A stretch of DNA of 7,117 nt from an uncultured Lachnospiraceae bacterium (GTDB lineage: Bacteria; Bacillota; Clostridia; Lachnospirales; Lachnospiraceae), in the NCBI GenBank assembly GCA_902783305.1, contig CACZQU010000442.1:1-7117 (forward strand), read 5' to 3'. Within the stretch, counting starts at the first letter, position 1, and each line of letters starts with the position of its first letter. Shown in pieces: positions 1-5,753 of the stretch. The notes under the pieces were generated by a model. The model searched no databases. It saw nothing but the letters and a program-made list of their open reading frames with translations, and had not been told where the DNA came from. Both the position numbers and the translations under genes were made by a program.

Positions 1-534
1 CCCTATGGGGACTGCCCGCTGGATAATTACCGTGTCGGGGAACTGGTCTACATGGATATTCTGAACCGGGCAGCAGACTATGTTCATATCATGACGCCGT
101 ATCTGATCCTGGACGGTGAGCTGGAGACCGCCCTGAGGTATGCAGCACAGCGCGGTGTTGATGTGAAACTGATTCTTCCCGGTATCCCTGACAAAAAGCT
201 TGCCTATGCGCTGGCCAAATCCTATTACCGGAGGCTGGTAAAGGCAGGAGTGAAAATCTATGAATACACTCCTGGCTTTGTCCACGCAAAGGTTTTTGTC
301 AGTGATGACAGGAAAGCTGTTGTCGGAACGATCAATCTTGATTACCGGAGCCTGTATCACCATTTTGAATGTGGTACTTATCTGTACAAGACGTCTTGCA
401 TTCCTGCTATTGAAAAGGATTTTCAGAAAACGCTTTCTGCATGCCGGGAGGTCACAGAGGAGACAATCAGGCATGAAAAGCTGTTTTATAAGGTTATGGG
501 CAGTCTGATGCAGTTTATCGGACCGTTGATGTAG
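1..534 (+). CDS. cls: Cardiolipin synthase / PLD-family phosphatidyltransferase, C-terminal part (5' end off window)
   Basis: The frame is open from base 1 and ends at TAG 532-534, so this is the last ~177 residues of a longer protein. It carries the second HKD signature of the phospholipase D superfamily, HAKVFVSD, at 283-306 (His 283, Lys 289, Asp 304), followed by GTINLDYRSLYHHFECG. That arrangement is typical of bacterial cardiolipin synthases, whose usual length is about 480-510 aa. The family condenses two phosphatidylglycerol molecules into cardiolipin and glycerol at the inner face of the membrane, and each HKD motif supplies half of the active site. The first HKD motif and the N-terminal membrane helices must lie upstream. 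An ATG at 52 is internal and is not the start. The C-terminus (MGSLMQFIGPLM) is the short hydrophobic tail common in Cls proteins. The family call is secure; a different PLD-type phosphatidyltransferase is the only realistic alternative. Confidence 0.88.
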   Translation, partial: PYGDCPLDNYRVGELVYMDILNRAADYVHIMTPYLILDGELETALRYAAQRGVDVKLILPGIPDKKLAYALAKSYYRRLVKAGVKIYEYTPGFVHAKVFVSDDRKAVVGTINLDYRSLYHHFECGTYLYKTSCIPAIEKDFQKTLSACREVTEETIRHEKLFYKVMGSLMQFIGPLM

Positions 535-834
535 GGTCATTGTTTACGGATAACCTGTTATCGTGCGGGAGCGTGGCATTCCGGGTAACATCAACATCCG
601 CGCGGCTTTATGGTTAAGCCGTGAACAGATACGATACAGGCCGGTACTTTCGAAATCTTCTCAACAAGTATGGACTTTTTCCAATTTGTGAAGTACAATT
701 AGCTATCATGCTGTTTTATACCTGATGGTTTTTTTATACTGTATTTTTATTCAGATAAGAAAAACCAGACCCGGATATATCCGATATTCGGTCGGAAGCA
801 TTCAATACGATCAAATGAAGAAAGAGGGAGTATT
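535..834. other. Intergenic region between cls and the coiled-coil/HdeD/AarF operon
   Basis: There is no credible ORF in these 300 bases. Two small dyads are visible. One is GATAAC-CT-GTTATC at 549-562, a perfect 6-bp palindrome. The other is a hairpin at 601-623, with arm CGCGGCTT pairing with AAGCCGTG (one G-U) around a 7-nt loop. Neither is followed by a T-tract, so a rho-independent terminator for cls is not convincing. The promoter for the downstream operon should lie here. The AT-rich stretch 710-760 contains TATACT at 735-740, but no good -35 lies 16-18 bases upstream, so no promoter is called. Confidence 0.5.
601..623 (+). other. Hairpin downstream of cls, no T-tract
   Basis: Bases 601-608 pair with 616-623 (eight pairs, including one G-U) around the loop TATGGTT. 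It lies about 70 bases after the cls stop. It could be the 3' end of the cls transcript or a processing site. The absence of a run of T after it argues against a classical intrinsic terminator. Confidence 0.3.
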
Positions 835-1287
835 ATGAAAACAAAGGACGAGAGACTGGCTTGCTTGTCCGAGAGACTGGATAATCTGAGCAAGAAGGCT
901 GCCCAGGCCTCCCTGGAAGCAAAAGAGGCGAGAGAGCTCCGCCAGGAAGCCATTCAGGAGAAGATCAGTTCAGCGAAGGGTAATATTGCGGCAATGGAAG
1001 AGAATATCCGCCTTTCCGGGGAAAGAGGAATGAGCAGGTTTTCCAGCCAACTCATCAAAATACAGATGAAACTGGAAGCCCGCAAGGACGCGGTTGACAA
1101 GAAGCTGCTGGAAAGGTATATCAACGGCAGAATCGCCCATATTCTGGATCTTTACGATTCCATTGATTATCTGATCAGTGATGCGAAGCTTTCTCTACTG
1201 GAGCTCCTCGAAGCCATGGAGGAATATGAGAACCGGTTCGGAGAGGGGGATTTCGAGTTCCCCGAAACAACAGACGAGGAAGCTTAA
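835..1287 (+). CDS. Small acidic all-helical (coiled-coil) protein, first gene of the AarF operon
   Basis: I do not recognise a named family. The 150-aa product starts at ATG 835 behind the purine-rich ribosome site AGAAAGAGGGAG and ends TAA at 1285-1287. The first ~65 residues are highly charged with heptad-like spacing (LSERLDNLSKKAAQASLEA), consistent with a coiled coil. A second helical stretch covers about 70-135, and the tail is very acidic (FGEGDFEFPETTDEEA). There are no cysteines beyond Cys10, no signal peptide and no membrane helix, so it should be cytosolic. It is the first of three same-strand genes leading to an AarF-type kinase that itself carries an N-terminal coiled coil. Physical pairing of the two coiled coils is an inference. 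Phasin-like helical proteins are sometimes neighbours of AarF genes in Bacillota, and this could be a divergent analogue, but no phasin signature is evident. Confidence 0.82.
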   Translation: MKTKDERLACLSERLDNLSKKAAQASLEAKEARELRQEAIQEKISSAKGNIAAMEENIRLSGERGMSRFSSQLIKIQMKLEARKDAVDKKLLERYINGRIAHILDLYDSIDYLISDAKLSLLELLEAMEEYENRFGEGDFEFPETTDEEA

Positions 1288-1347
1288 TGGCAATGCCGGA
1301 CTTAATCCGTCAAAGCAGTTCTTCATAACTTAGGGAGGGATTATTCA

Positions 1348-1899
1348 ATGCTCTTTCAGGAATTAAATAAATTAAAGAAGCAGTCGATCATGAATTCGAT
1401 CGTTTTAATGGCTGCCGGGATCATCCTTATCGTCTGGCCGGATGAATATGTGAAGATCCTGATTGATGTTGCCGGAGCTGCTATTCTTGTGACTTCCGCT
1501 GTCATGCTGCTGGATTTTCTCAGCAAGCCGAAAAGCATGGTCAATTTCCTGTTTTTCATTCTGGCACTGGCATTGCTGATTATCGGCATTTTTGTTTTGC
1601 TTTACGATATGGATACGATCGCTGTGTTAGGCTGGCTTTTCGGTGTTTTTCTGATCATTGACGGTTTGCATGGTGTATTCCACGCGCTTATCTTTGCCCG
1701 CCGTTCCCATCGGAAGGGATGGTGGATCATGTTCCCGCTCTCGCTTTCCCTCGTAGTGTGCGGTGTGCTCATTATTGTCAACCGCGCATGGTGGGTTACG
1801 CCGGCATCCATTATGAACGCGATCGGATGGGTGCTGCTGTTTTCCTCTATCGTGAGCGCCCTGCGGCTGATTTGGGTATGGCCGATCAAAAGTGAATAA
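1348..1899 (+). CDS. HdeD-like / DUF308 six-helix membrane protein
   Basis: This is a 183-aa protein starting at ATG 1348 behind AGGGAGGGA and ending TAA at 1897-1899. After a short basic N-terminus (ELNKLKKQS) it shows about six hydrophobic segments in three hairpins: roughly residues 15-30, 35-57, 65-85, 90-112, 124-144 and 150-177. The pattern of short repeated helical pairs, with a glycine-rich GWLFGVFLIIDGLHGVFHA stretch mid-protein and paired tryptophans in later loops, fits the HdeD/DUF308 family. E. coli HdeD is an inner-membrane protein associated with acid resistance, but its biochemical activity is not settled and Bacillota members are uncharacterised. The gene ends only 14 bases before the AarF gene, so the two are almost certainly co-transcribed. 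A structural role beside the membrane-anchored kinase is an inference. Confidence 0.85.
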   Translation: MLFQELNKLKKQSIMNSIVLMAAGIILIVWPDEYVKILIDVAGAAILVTSAVMLLDFLSKPKSMVNFLFFILALALLIIGIFVLLYDMDTIAVLGWLFGVFLIIDGLHGVFHALIFARRSHRKGWWIMFPLSLSLVVCGVLIIVNRAWWVTPASIMNAIGWVLLFSSIVSALRLIWVWPIKSE

Positions 1900-1913
1900 G
1901 GAGGAGTGCGATA

Positions 1914-3821
1914 ATGGCAAGAAGAAAATATAAGAGCACGGATTATGCCCAGCAGAAAAAAGAACTGCAGGAAGAGCTGGAGAAAAAAGAAAAGGCCAGG
2001 AAGGAACTGGAGGAAGAGCTGAAAAAGAACGCCAAAGAAAAGGAAAATCTGGAGAAGACGCTCAAAGAGAAGAATGCTCAGGAAAAAAAGGAACTGCAGA
2101 AAGCCCTTGAGCAGACCAAAAAAGAAAAGAATGTCATCCAGCGTGAACTGAAGACCAGGCAGCTCCAGCATAGCGCACAGGAGCTTAGTGATGACTTAAA
2201 GCGGCTGCTTTCCGGCGAAATCGCGGAAATGAAGAAAAAGGAAAAAAGCCGTGGAGCGGAGATCCTGAGCATTTTCGCGAAGCATAATTTCTTCGCGGGA
2301 GGACTCACTCCGGCGGAGCTTCGCACAACTTTAGAGGATCTGGGGCCGACGTATGTAAAGATCGGACAGATCATGTCCAGCCGTGTCGATCTGCTTCCGG
2401 AAAGCTATTGTAAGGAACTGGAAATCCTCCGGCAGAATGTGAAGCAGCTGGATCCGTCGGTAGCCCGTGCGGTGATTGAGCAGGAAACCGGAAAAAAGAT
2501 AGAGGAAATTTACCGCGAGTTCCGGGATGAACCTCTGGGCTCCGCGTCTATCGGACAGGCACATTACGGCGTCCTCCTGGACGGTACAAGGGTTGTGACA
2601 AAGGTTCAGCGCCCGCTTATCGCGGACATGATGCGCAAGGATTTTGTCCTCCTCAAGAAGCTGTCCTCCCTTGTGAATATCGGCGCCGGTGACGATGAAG
2701 ACGAGCAGATGGATCTTGTGGCGGTCATCGAAGAGCTGGAGGCCGTGACGGAGGAAGAGCTTGATTTTCGCGTAGAGGCAGAGCATACCCGGTTTTTTAA
2801 GGAAAACTGTATCCAGGACGAAGAACTGATTTCCTGTCCCACGATTATCGACGAGCTCTCTACGGAGCGGATCATGACAATGACCTATGTGGATGGTTAT
2901 TCTGTCGCCAGGAAGGACCGCATAATTGCGGATGGTTATGATGTAAACGACATTGGCACCCGGATCGTGGACAACTATCTCTATCAGGTTCTGGATGTGG
3001 GAACATTCCATGGCGATCCCCATCAGGGGAATATCATGATCAGCGGCGGAAAGCCGGTCTGGATCGATTTCGGCATGGTCGGCCATATCACTGACTCGAA
3101 CATCAAGCTGATCCAGGATCTGATTACCTCTTTGGTTACAGGCGATCTGGAGTCCCTGGTGAATGCGGTCATGTGCATGGGCGCTTCTTCTTCCAGGACG
3201 AACCGTACAAAGCTGATCGAGGATCTGGACGCCTTCCTGGAGAGATATATGTCGGTGACCAACCTGAATGATCTGGATACGGCGGTACTCCTGAGTGACC
3301 TGATGGATCTTGCCTCGGCGAATTATATCAAGCTTCCCAGCGAATATACCATGCTGGTGCGTTCTCTGGCTACGATTGAGGGTGTGCTTGAGCAGCTCTG
3401 CCCGGAGCTGAACCTGTTTGAGATGATTTCCAATAAGCTGATGGACAGGCTGAAAAACAGCTTTGATATCCAGCAATCCCTCCTTACCGTAGGAAAGGAA
3501 GCCCTCTCTCTGGGAAAGAAGACGGCAAAGATTCCGGTTCTTGCCGCTGATGCGCTGAAAAACCTTGTGAAGGGCAGGATGAAAATCAACCTTGAGCTGA
3601 CCGGGTACTCGGAAATCCTGGATTCCATTGAGAATATGGTCAGGAGCATTATTCTCAGTTCGTTTGCCTGCGTATTATTCTTTGGCTCAGCTCTTGTATG
3701 CCTGTCAGACATTGAGCCGAAGACTCCTTTTGGTATTCCGATGCTGTCCTTTGCCGGATTTATCGTATCTATAGCTCTGGCAATCCATATCATCAGGAAC
3801 TTTTCCGATAAGAAAAAATAA
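1914..3821 (+). CDS. AarF/UbiB/ABC1-family atypical kinase with N-terminal coiled coil and C-terminal membrane anchor
   Basis: The 635-aa product starts at ATG 1914 behind GGAGGA. Residues ~10-110 are a Lys/Glu-rich coiled coil (KKELQEELEKKEKARKELEE), absent from compact members such as E. coli UbiB (546 aa). The ABC1/UbiB core follows. The family-defining KxGQ motif is K149-Q152 (VKIGQIMSSR), the nucleotide-loop equivalent is GSASIGQ (209-215), and the catalytic-type lysine is K230 (VVTKVQRP). The ExD motif is E282/D284 (EELDFRVEAE), the HxDPHxGN catalytic loop is 366-373 (HGDPHQGN, with Asn373), and DFG is 385-387. Thus all residues expected for nucleotide binding are present. Two hydrophobic helices near the C-terminus (~577-597 and ~607-628) should anchor it in the membrane, with the kinase domain cytosolic. 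UbiB relatives show ATPase activity and support quinone or other isoprenoid-lipid metabolism. The substrate here is unknown, and ubiquinone is unlikely in an anaerobic Clostridia-like host. Confidence 0.93.
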   Translation: MARRKYKSTDYAQQKKELQEELEKKEKARKELEEELKKNAKEKENLEKTLKEKNAQEKKELQKALEQTKKEKNVIQRELKTRQLQHSAQELSDDLKRLLSGEIAEMKKKEKSRGAEILSIFAKHNFFAGGLTPAELRTTLEDLGPTYVKIGQIMSSRVDLLPESYCKELEILRQNVKQLDPSVARAVIEQETGKKIEEIYREFRDEPLGSASIGQAHYGVLLDGTRVVTKVQRPLIADMMRKDFVLLKKLSSLVNIGAGDDEDEQMDLVAVIEELEAVTEEELDFRVEAEHTRFFKENCIQDEELISCPTIIDELSTERIMTMTYVDGYSVARKDRIIADGYDVNDIGTRIVDNYLYQVLDVGTFHGDPHQGNIMISGGKPVWIDFGMVGHITDSNIKLIQDLITSLVTGDLESLVNAVMCMGASSSRTNRTKLIEDLDAFLERYMSVTNLNDLDTAVLLSDLMDLASANYIKLPSEYTMLVRSLATIEGVLEQLCPELNLFEMISNKLMDRLKNSFDIQQSLLTVGKEALSLGKKTAKIPVLAADALKNLVKGRMKINLELTGYSEILDSIENMVRSIILSSFACVLFFGSALVCLSDIEPKTPFGIPMLSFAGFIVSIALAIHIIRNFSDKKK

Positions 3822-3852
3822 TAACAGTGCAAAATGACTCCTGCGGATTATT

Positions 3853-3877
3853 CCGTACAGGTTATTGTTCGGTTTTT
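3853..3877 (+). terminator. Weak intrinsic terminator candidate after the AarF gene
   Basis: CCGTACA at 3853-3859 pairs with TGTTCGG at 3866-3872 (six pairs, one T-T mismatch) around the loop GGTTAT, followed at once by TTTTT (3873-3877). The stem is short and imperfect, but its place 32 bases after the AarF stop and the T-run make it a plausible end for the operon. Confidence 0.35.
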
Positions 3878-3911
3878 ACAGTAATACTCCATTTATTTTT
3901 TAAAGGAGATA

Positions 3912-3958
3912 TATTTTCGTGAGTTCCGGCATCGAAGGTGCCGAAACTCACGAAAATA
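3912..3958. repeat. Long near-perfect palindrome (20-bp arms, 7-nt loop) upstream of the DUF2238-like gene
   Basis: The left arm 3912-3931 (TATTTTCGTGAGTTCCGGCA) and right arm 3939-3958 (TGCCGAAACTCACGAAAATA) are complementary at 19 of 20 positions; the exception is C3926 against A3944. The loop TCGAAGG can add two further pairs (one G-U). The outer ends are TTTT on the left and AAAA on the right, the reverse of a normal A-stem-T terminator on either strand, so it is not a standard intrinsic terminator. It follows directly after a ribosome-site-like AAAGGAG (3902-3908) and buries a possible GTG start at 3919. It may be a regulatory mRNA hairpin, a protein-binding palindrome, or an inserted palindromic repeat unit. 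Confidence 0.8.
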
Positions 3959-4012
3959 ATCATTCGAATACTTTCAGCCAAAGTACAAAATCCGGGAAAA
4001 GAACCAATAGAA

Positions 4013-4021
4013 GAGAGGAGG
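4013..4021 (+). promoter_or_regulatory. Ribosome binding site favouring the ATG at 4036
   Basis: AGAGGAGGA is a strong anti-16S match, though 14 bases before ATG 4036 is a slightly long spacing. It competes with AAAGGAG (3902-3908), 10 bases before an in-frame GTG at 3919. The 39 residues encoded between the two starts are polar, low in hydrophobics and partly templated by the palindrome, which looks like leader rather than protein. This favours 4036. Confidence 0.55.
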
Positions 4022-4035
4022 ATCAGGATCAGTGT

Positions 4036-4824
4036 ATGAACGGGAGAAAGATAAAAGAGCTGTATGAAAACAAATCCTCACTGATTGTTTATCTGATTCT
4101 GCGTGGGCTGGTGATTCTCACCGGTGTACGTGCGGTTTTCCGTCACGATTATGAATCCTTGTTCCTGTGCATTCTGACGCTGTCGCTGTTTGTGCTGCCC
4201 AGCGTGATCGAAAAGCACCTGAAGATCGAGATTCCCAGTACGATGGAAATCATTATCCTTGGTTTCATTTTTGCTGCTGAAATTCTGGGCGAAATCCAGA
4301 ATTTCTACATCATCGTCCCATATTGGGATACCGTTCTCCACACACTGAACGGCTTCAACTGTGCCGCTATCGGCTTTGCCCTTGTCGATCTTCTGAACAG
4401 GAGTGATCAGTTTTCATTCAAGCTGTCTCCCTTGTTTCTGGCTATCGTCGCTTTCTGTTTCTCCATGACAGTAGGAGTTTGCTGGGAGTTTATTGAATAT
4501 TCCGTAGACCATCTCTCGAACAGTGATATGCAGAAGGATGTTGTGGTGGATCATTTCGCGTCGGTTACCCTGGATGAGACCCGTAAGAACATCCCTGTCG
4601 CTGTATCTGATATTTCCGATGTCATTGTCGTCCACAGTGACGGCAGCCAGGAAGCGCTGGGAGCAGGAGGATATCTGGACATCGGTATCAATGATACGAT
4701 GAAGGATCTGTTTGTCAATCTGATCGGTGCCGTTGTGTTTTCCATCATCGGATATTTCTATGTCAGGAGCAGGGGGCAGGGAAAATTTGCTTCGAAATTT
4801 ATTCCCAAGGTGAAAAAAGAGTAG
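4036..4824 (+). CDS. Polytopic membrane protein, distantly DUF2238/YjdF-like
   Basis: From ATG 4036 the product is 262 aa; an in-frame GTG at 3919 would give 301 aa, with a polar 39-residue extension partly encoded by a palindrome. About six membrane helices are visible: roughly 15-35, 41-58, 68-88, 97-119, 131-150 and 224-243. Polar residues sit in or beside the helices: W97-D98 and H102 (YWDTVLHTLNGF), E151 and E154 (CWEFIEY), and D220, D224 and N228 (NDTMKDLFVNLIGA). The order H-x3-G, then an acidic pair, then D..D..N..GA recalls the DUF2238 family (E. coli YjdF), whose function is unknown. A ~70-residue non-membrane segment (155-220) separates the last two helices. The C-terminus is basic (PKVKKE). 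The gene stands alone between the AarF operon and a convergent regulator. The membrane call is secure and the family assignment is tentative. Confidence 0.8.
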   Translation: MNGRKIKELYENKSSLIVYLILRGLVILTGVRAVFRHDYESLFLCILTLSLFVLPSVIEKHLKIEIPSTMEIIILGFIFAAEILGEIQNFYIIVPYWDTVLHTLNGFNCAAIGFALVDLLNRSDQFSFKLSPLFLAIVAFCFSMTVGVCWEFIEYSVDHLSNSDMQKDVVVDHFASVTLDETRKNIPVAVSDISDVIVVHSDGSQEALGAGGYLDIGINDTMKDLFVNLIGAVVFSIIGYFYVRSRGQGKFASKFIPKVKKE

Positions 4825-4830
4825 CTTCAG

Positions 4831-4870
4831 ACAACGATGAGCCACGACATTTGTCGTGGCTCATCGTTGT
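4831..4870. terminator. Perfect 18-bp hairpin between convergent genes (probable bidirectional terminator)
   Basis: ACAACGATGAGCCACGAC (4831-4848) pairs without mismatch with 4853-4870 around the loop ATTT. It begins 6 bases after the DUF2238-like stop and ends 15 bases before the stop of the convergent XRE gene, so it can serve both. The downstream T-tract on the plus strand is poor (TTAACCTTTT) and on the minus strand there is none. Termination is therefore inferred mainly from stem strength and position. Confidence 0.75.
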
Positions 4871-4885
4871 TAACCTTTTCGGGGT

Positions 4886-5218
4886 TCACGTCCGGTCTTC
4901 AAGAACTTTGATGATCTTCAGCAGCCGGTTTTTCATATCTTCATCGCATTTCTGGACTTCTATGGCGACACACTGGGTTAAGGCGTCTTCCGGTTTCCTG
5001 TATTCGCTGTACATGATATAGTCCAAAGTGACATCCATGGCATTACATATACTGACAAGCGCGCCGAGAGAAACCTTGACCTTGTTATTCTCGATATTGC
5101 TGATGTGGCTGACATTGACACCGGCATATTCGGCAAGATATTCCTGTGTGAGGCCTTTGGCGATTCGCGTTTCCCGGATTCGACCTCCGATTTTTTCAAA
5201 ATCCAGTTCTTTGTTCAT
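4886..5218 (-). CDS. XRE-family helix-turn-helix transcriptional regulator
   Basis: This is a 110-aa DNA-binding protein on the minus strand. ATG at 5218 is chosen because AAAGAGGTG lies just upstream on that strand (5231-5223), while an in-frame ATG at 5248 has no ribosome site. Residues ~10-65 are a Cro/C1-type HTH_3 domain: IGGRIRETRIAKGLTQEYLA, then GVNVSHISNIENNK as the recognition helix, then VSLGALVSICNAMDVTLDYI. Such domains bind short operator palindromes as dimers. The C-terminal ~45 residues are a charged helical tail (DEDMKNRLLKIIKVLEDRT), probably for dimerisation, with no peptidase or sensor domain. The gene converges on the DUF2238-like gene and diverges from the zinc-ribbon/DUF4139 gene, so autoregulation or control of that neighbour is plausible. 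Its target cannot be read from sequence. Confidence 0.93.
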   Translation of the reverse strand: MNKELDFEKIGGRIRETRIAKGLTQEYLAEYAGVNVSHISNIENNKVKVSLGALVSICNAMDVTLDYIMYSEYRKPEDALTQCVAIEVQKCDEDMKNRLLKIIKVLEDRT

Positions 5219-5222
5219 AAAG

Positions 5223-5231
5223 CACCTCTTT
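5223..5231 (-). promoter_or_regulatory. Ribosome binding site fixing the XRE start at 5218
   Basis: Read on the minus strand this is AAAGAGGTG, four bases before ATG 5218 (CTTT-ATG). The in-frame ATG at 5248 has no purine-rich site, so the shorter protein is preferred. Confidence 0.7.
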
Positions 5232-5232
5232 T

Positions 5233-5265
5233 TTTCCGGAATTGTCATCTGGATTCATCCGGAAA
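5233..5265. repeat. TCCGGA inverted repeat in the XRE leader, possible operator
   Basis: TTTCCGGA (5233-5240) and TCCGGAAA (5258-5265) form a perfect 8-bp inverted repeat with a 17-base spacer. Because TCCGGA is itself palindromic, the two sites are also direct repeats 23 bp apart, about two helical turns. They lie between the candidate promoter and the ribosome site of the XRE gene. This is a reasonable place for autoregulatory binding, or for a leader hairpin on the mRNA. A further TTCCGGAA occurs at 5559-5566 in the same intergenic region. Confidence 0.4.
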
Positions 5266-5332
5266 TTCCTTGGACAATCAGGAAAAGAGCTTTGGATTTT
5301 TCATCGCAAAGCAACAAAATCTTTCTTATACT

Positions 5333-5338
5333 ATTATA
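5333..5338 (-). promoter_or_regulatory. Candidate -10 box for the XRE gene
   Basis: On the minus strand 5338-5333 reads TATAAT, a perfect consensus -10, inside an AT-rich block (GTTATAATAGTATAAG). No good TTGACA-like -35 lies 16-18 bases upstream, so it would be a weak or activator-dependent promoter. It would give a leader of roughly 105-110 bases before ATG 5218. Confidence 0.4.
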
Positions 5339-5753
5339 ACAGAATGATGAAAAGAAGAATGTTCCAGAGGCATAACATTGTTAGCTGCAGACCATATTGC
5401 TGAGGTATCCCTCTTTTTCGCCGATTCTGATCAGCCTGAAGGATCCAGGGGGATCGCTGCAGGTAAAGCATCAATAACAACAGATAAACAGAACAGCATT
5501 TGAATGGAACATCTGCTGAAAACCATTGATTTTCCGGTCTGTTTTAAGTATTATGGAATTCCGGAAGAGAAGAGCAGATGGAATGATGACGCGATGAAGA
5601 TTCAGACCAGACTCGTCAGAATATGTGACTCCAGAACCCGGAGAGCGTGAAGCGCGGAACAATCCGCAGGAATCATTTTGCACTGCAATCTTACAAAATA
5701 TACTTTTTTGTGGAAGCAATTCCTTGTGCTTCCGGGAAAGGATAAAAAAACCA
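5339..5753. other. Divergent intergenic region between the XRE and zinc-ribbon/DUF4139 genes
   Basis: About 415 bases hold no gene I can support. A 48-codon frame (5504-5650, MEHLLKTIDFPVCF...) has no ribosome site and is not called. A small hairpin GCGGA-ACAA-TCCGC lies near 5655-5668. A weak plus-strand promoter is possible before the downstream gene: TTGCAC 5678-5683 and TATACT 5699-5704, but with a short 15-base spacer. No known riboswitch core, T-box or tRNA-like fold was recognised. The region is long for a simple divergent promoter and may hold regulatory sites. Confidence 0.45.

Noticed and set aside
712..740. Possible promoter (TGTTTT, 17 bases, TATACT) before the 835 gene
   Set aside because: The -35 matches the consensus poorly; AT-rich sequence gives such matches by chance.
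1602..2171. 189-aa minus-strand open frame rich in Leu/Phe
   Set aside because: The Leu/Phe richness is the antisense image of the AarF Lys/Glu coiled coil, not a membrane protein.
2331..3476. 381-aa minus-strand open frame inside the AarF gene
   Set aside because: It lies antisense to a gene with all UbiB motifs in order. Its translation is His/Gln/Ile-rich with no family resemblance and no ribosome site.
3875..3904. Possible promoter TTTACA with TTTAAA before the DUF2238-like gene
   Set aside because: The -10 is weak and overlaps the AAAGGAG element; it may be chance in an AT-rich tract.
5504..5650. 48-codon plus-strand frame starting ATGGAACATCTG
   Set aside because: It has no ribosome binding site, abuts a TGA, and shows no recognisable motif; length alone does not support it.
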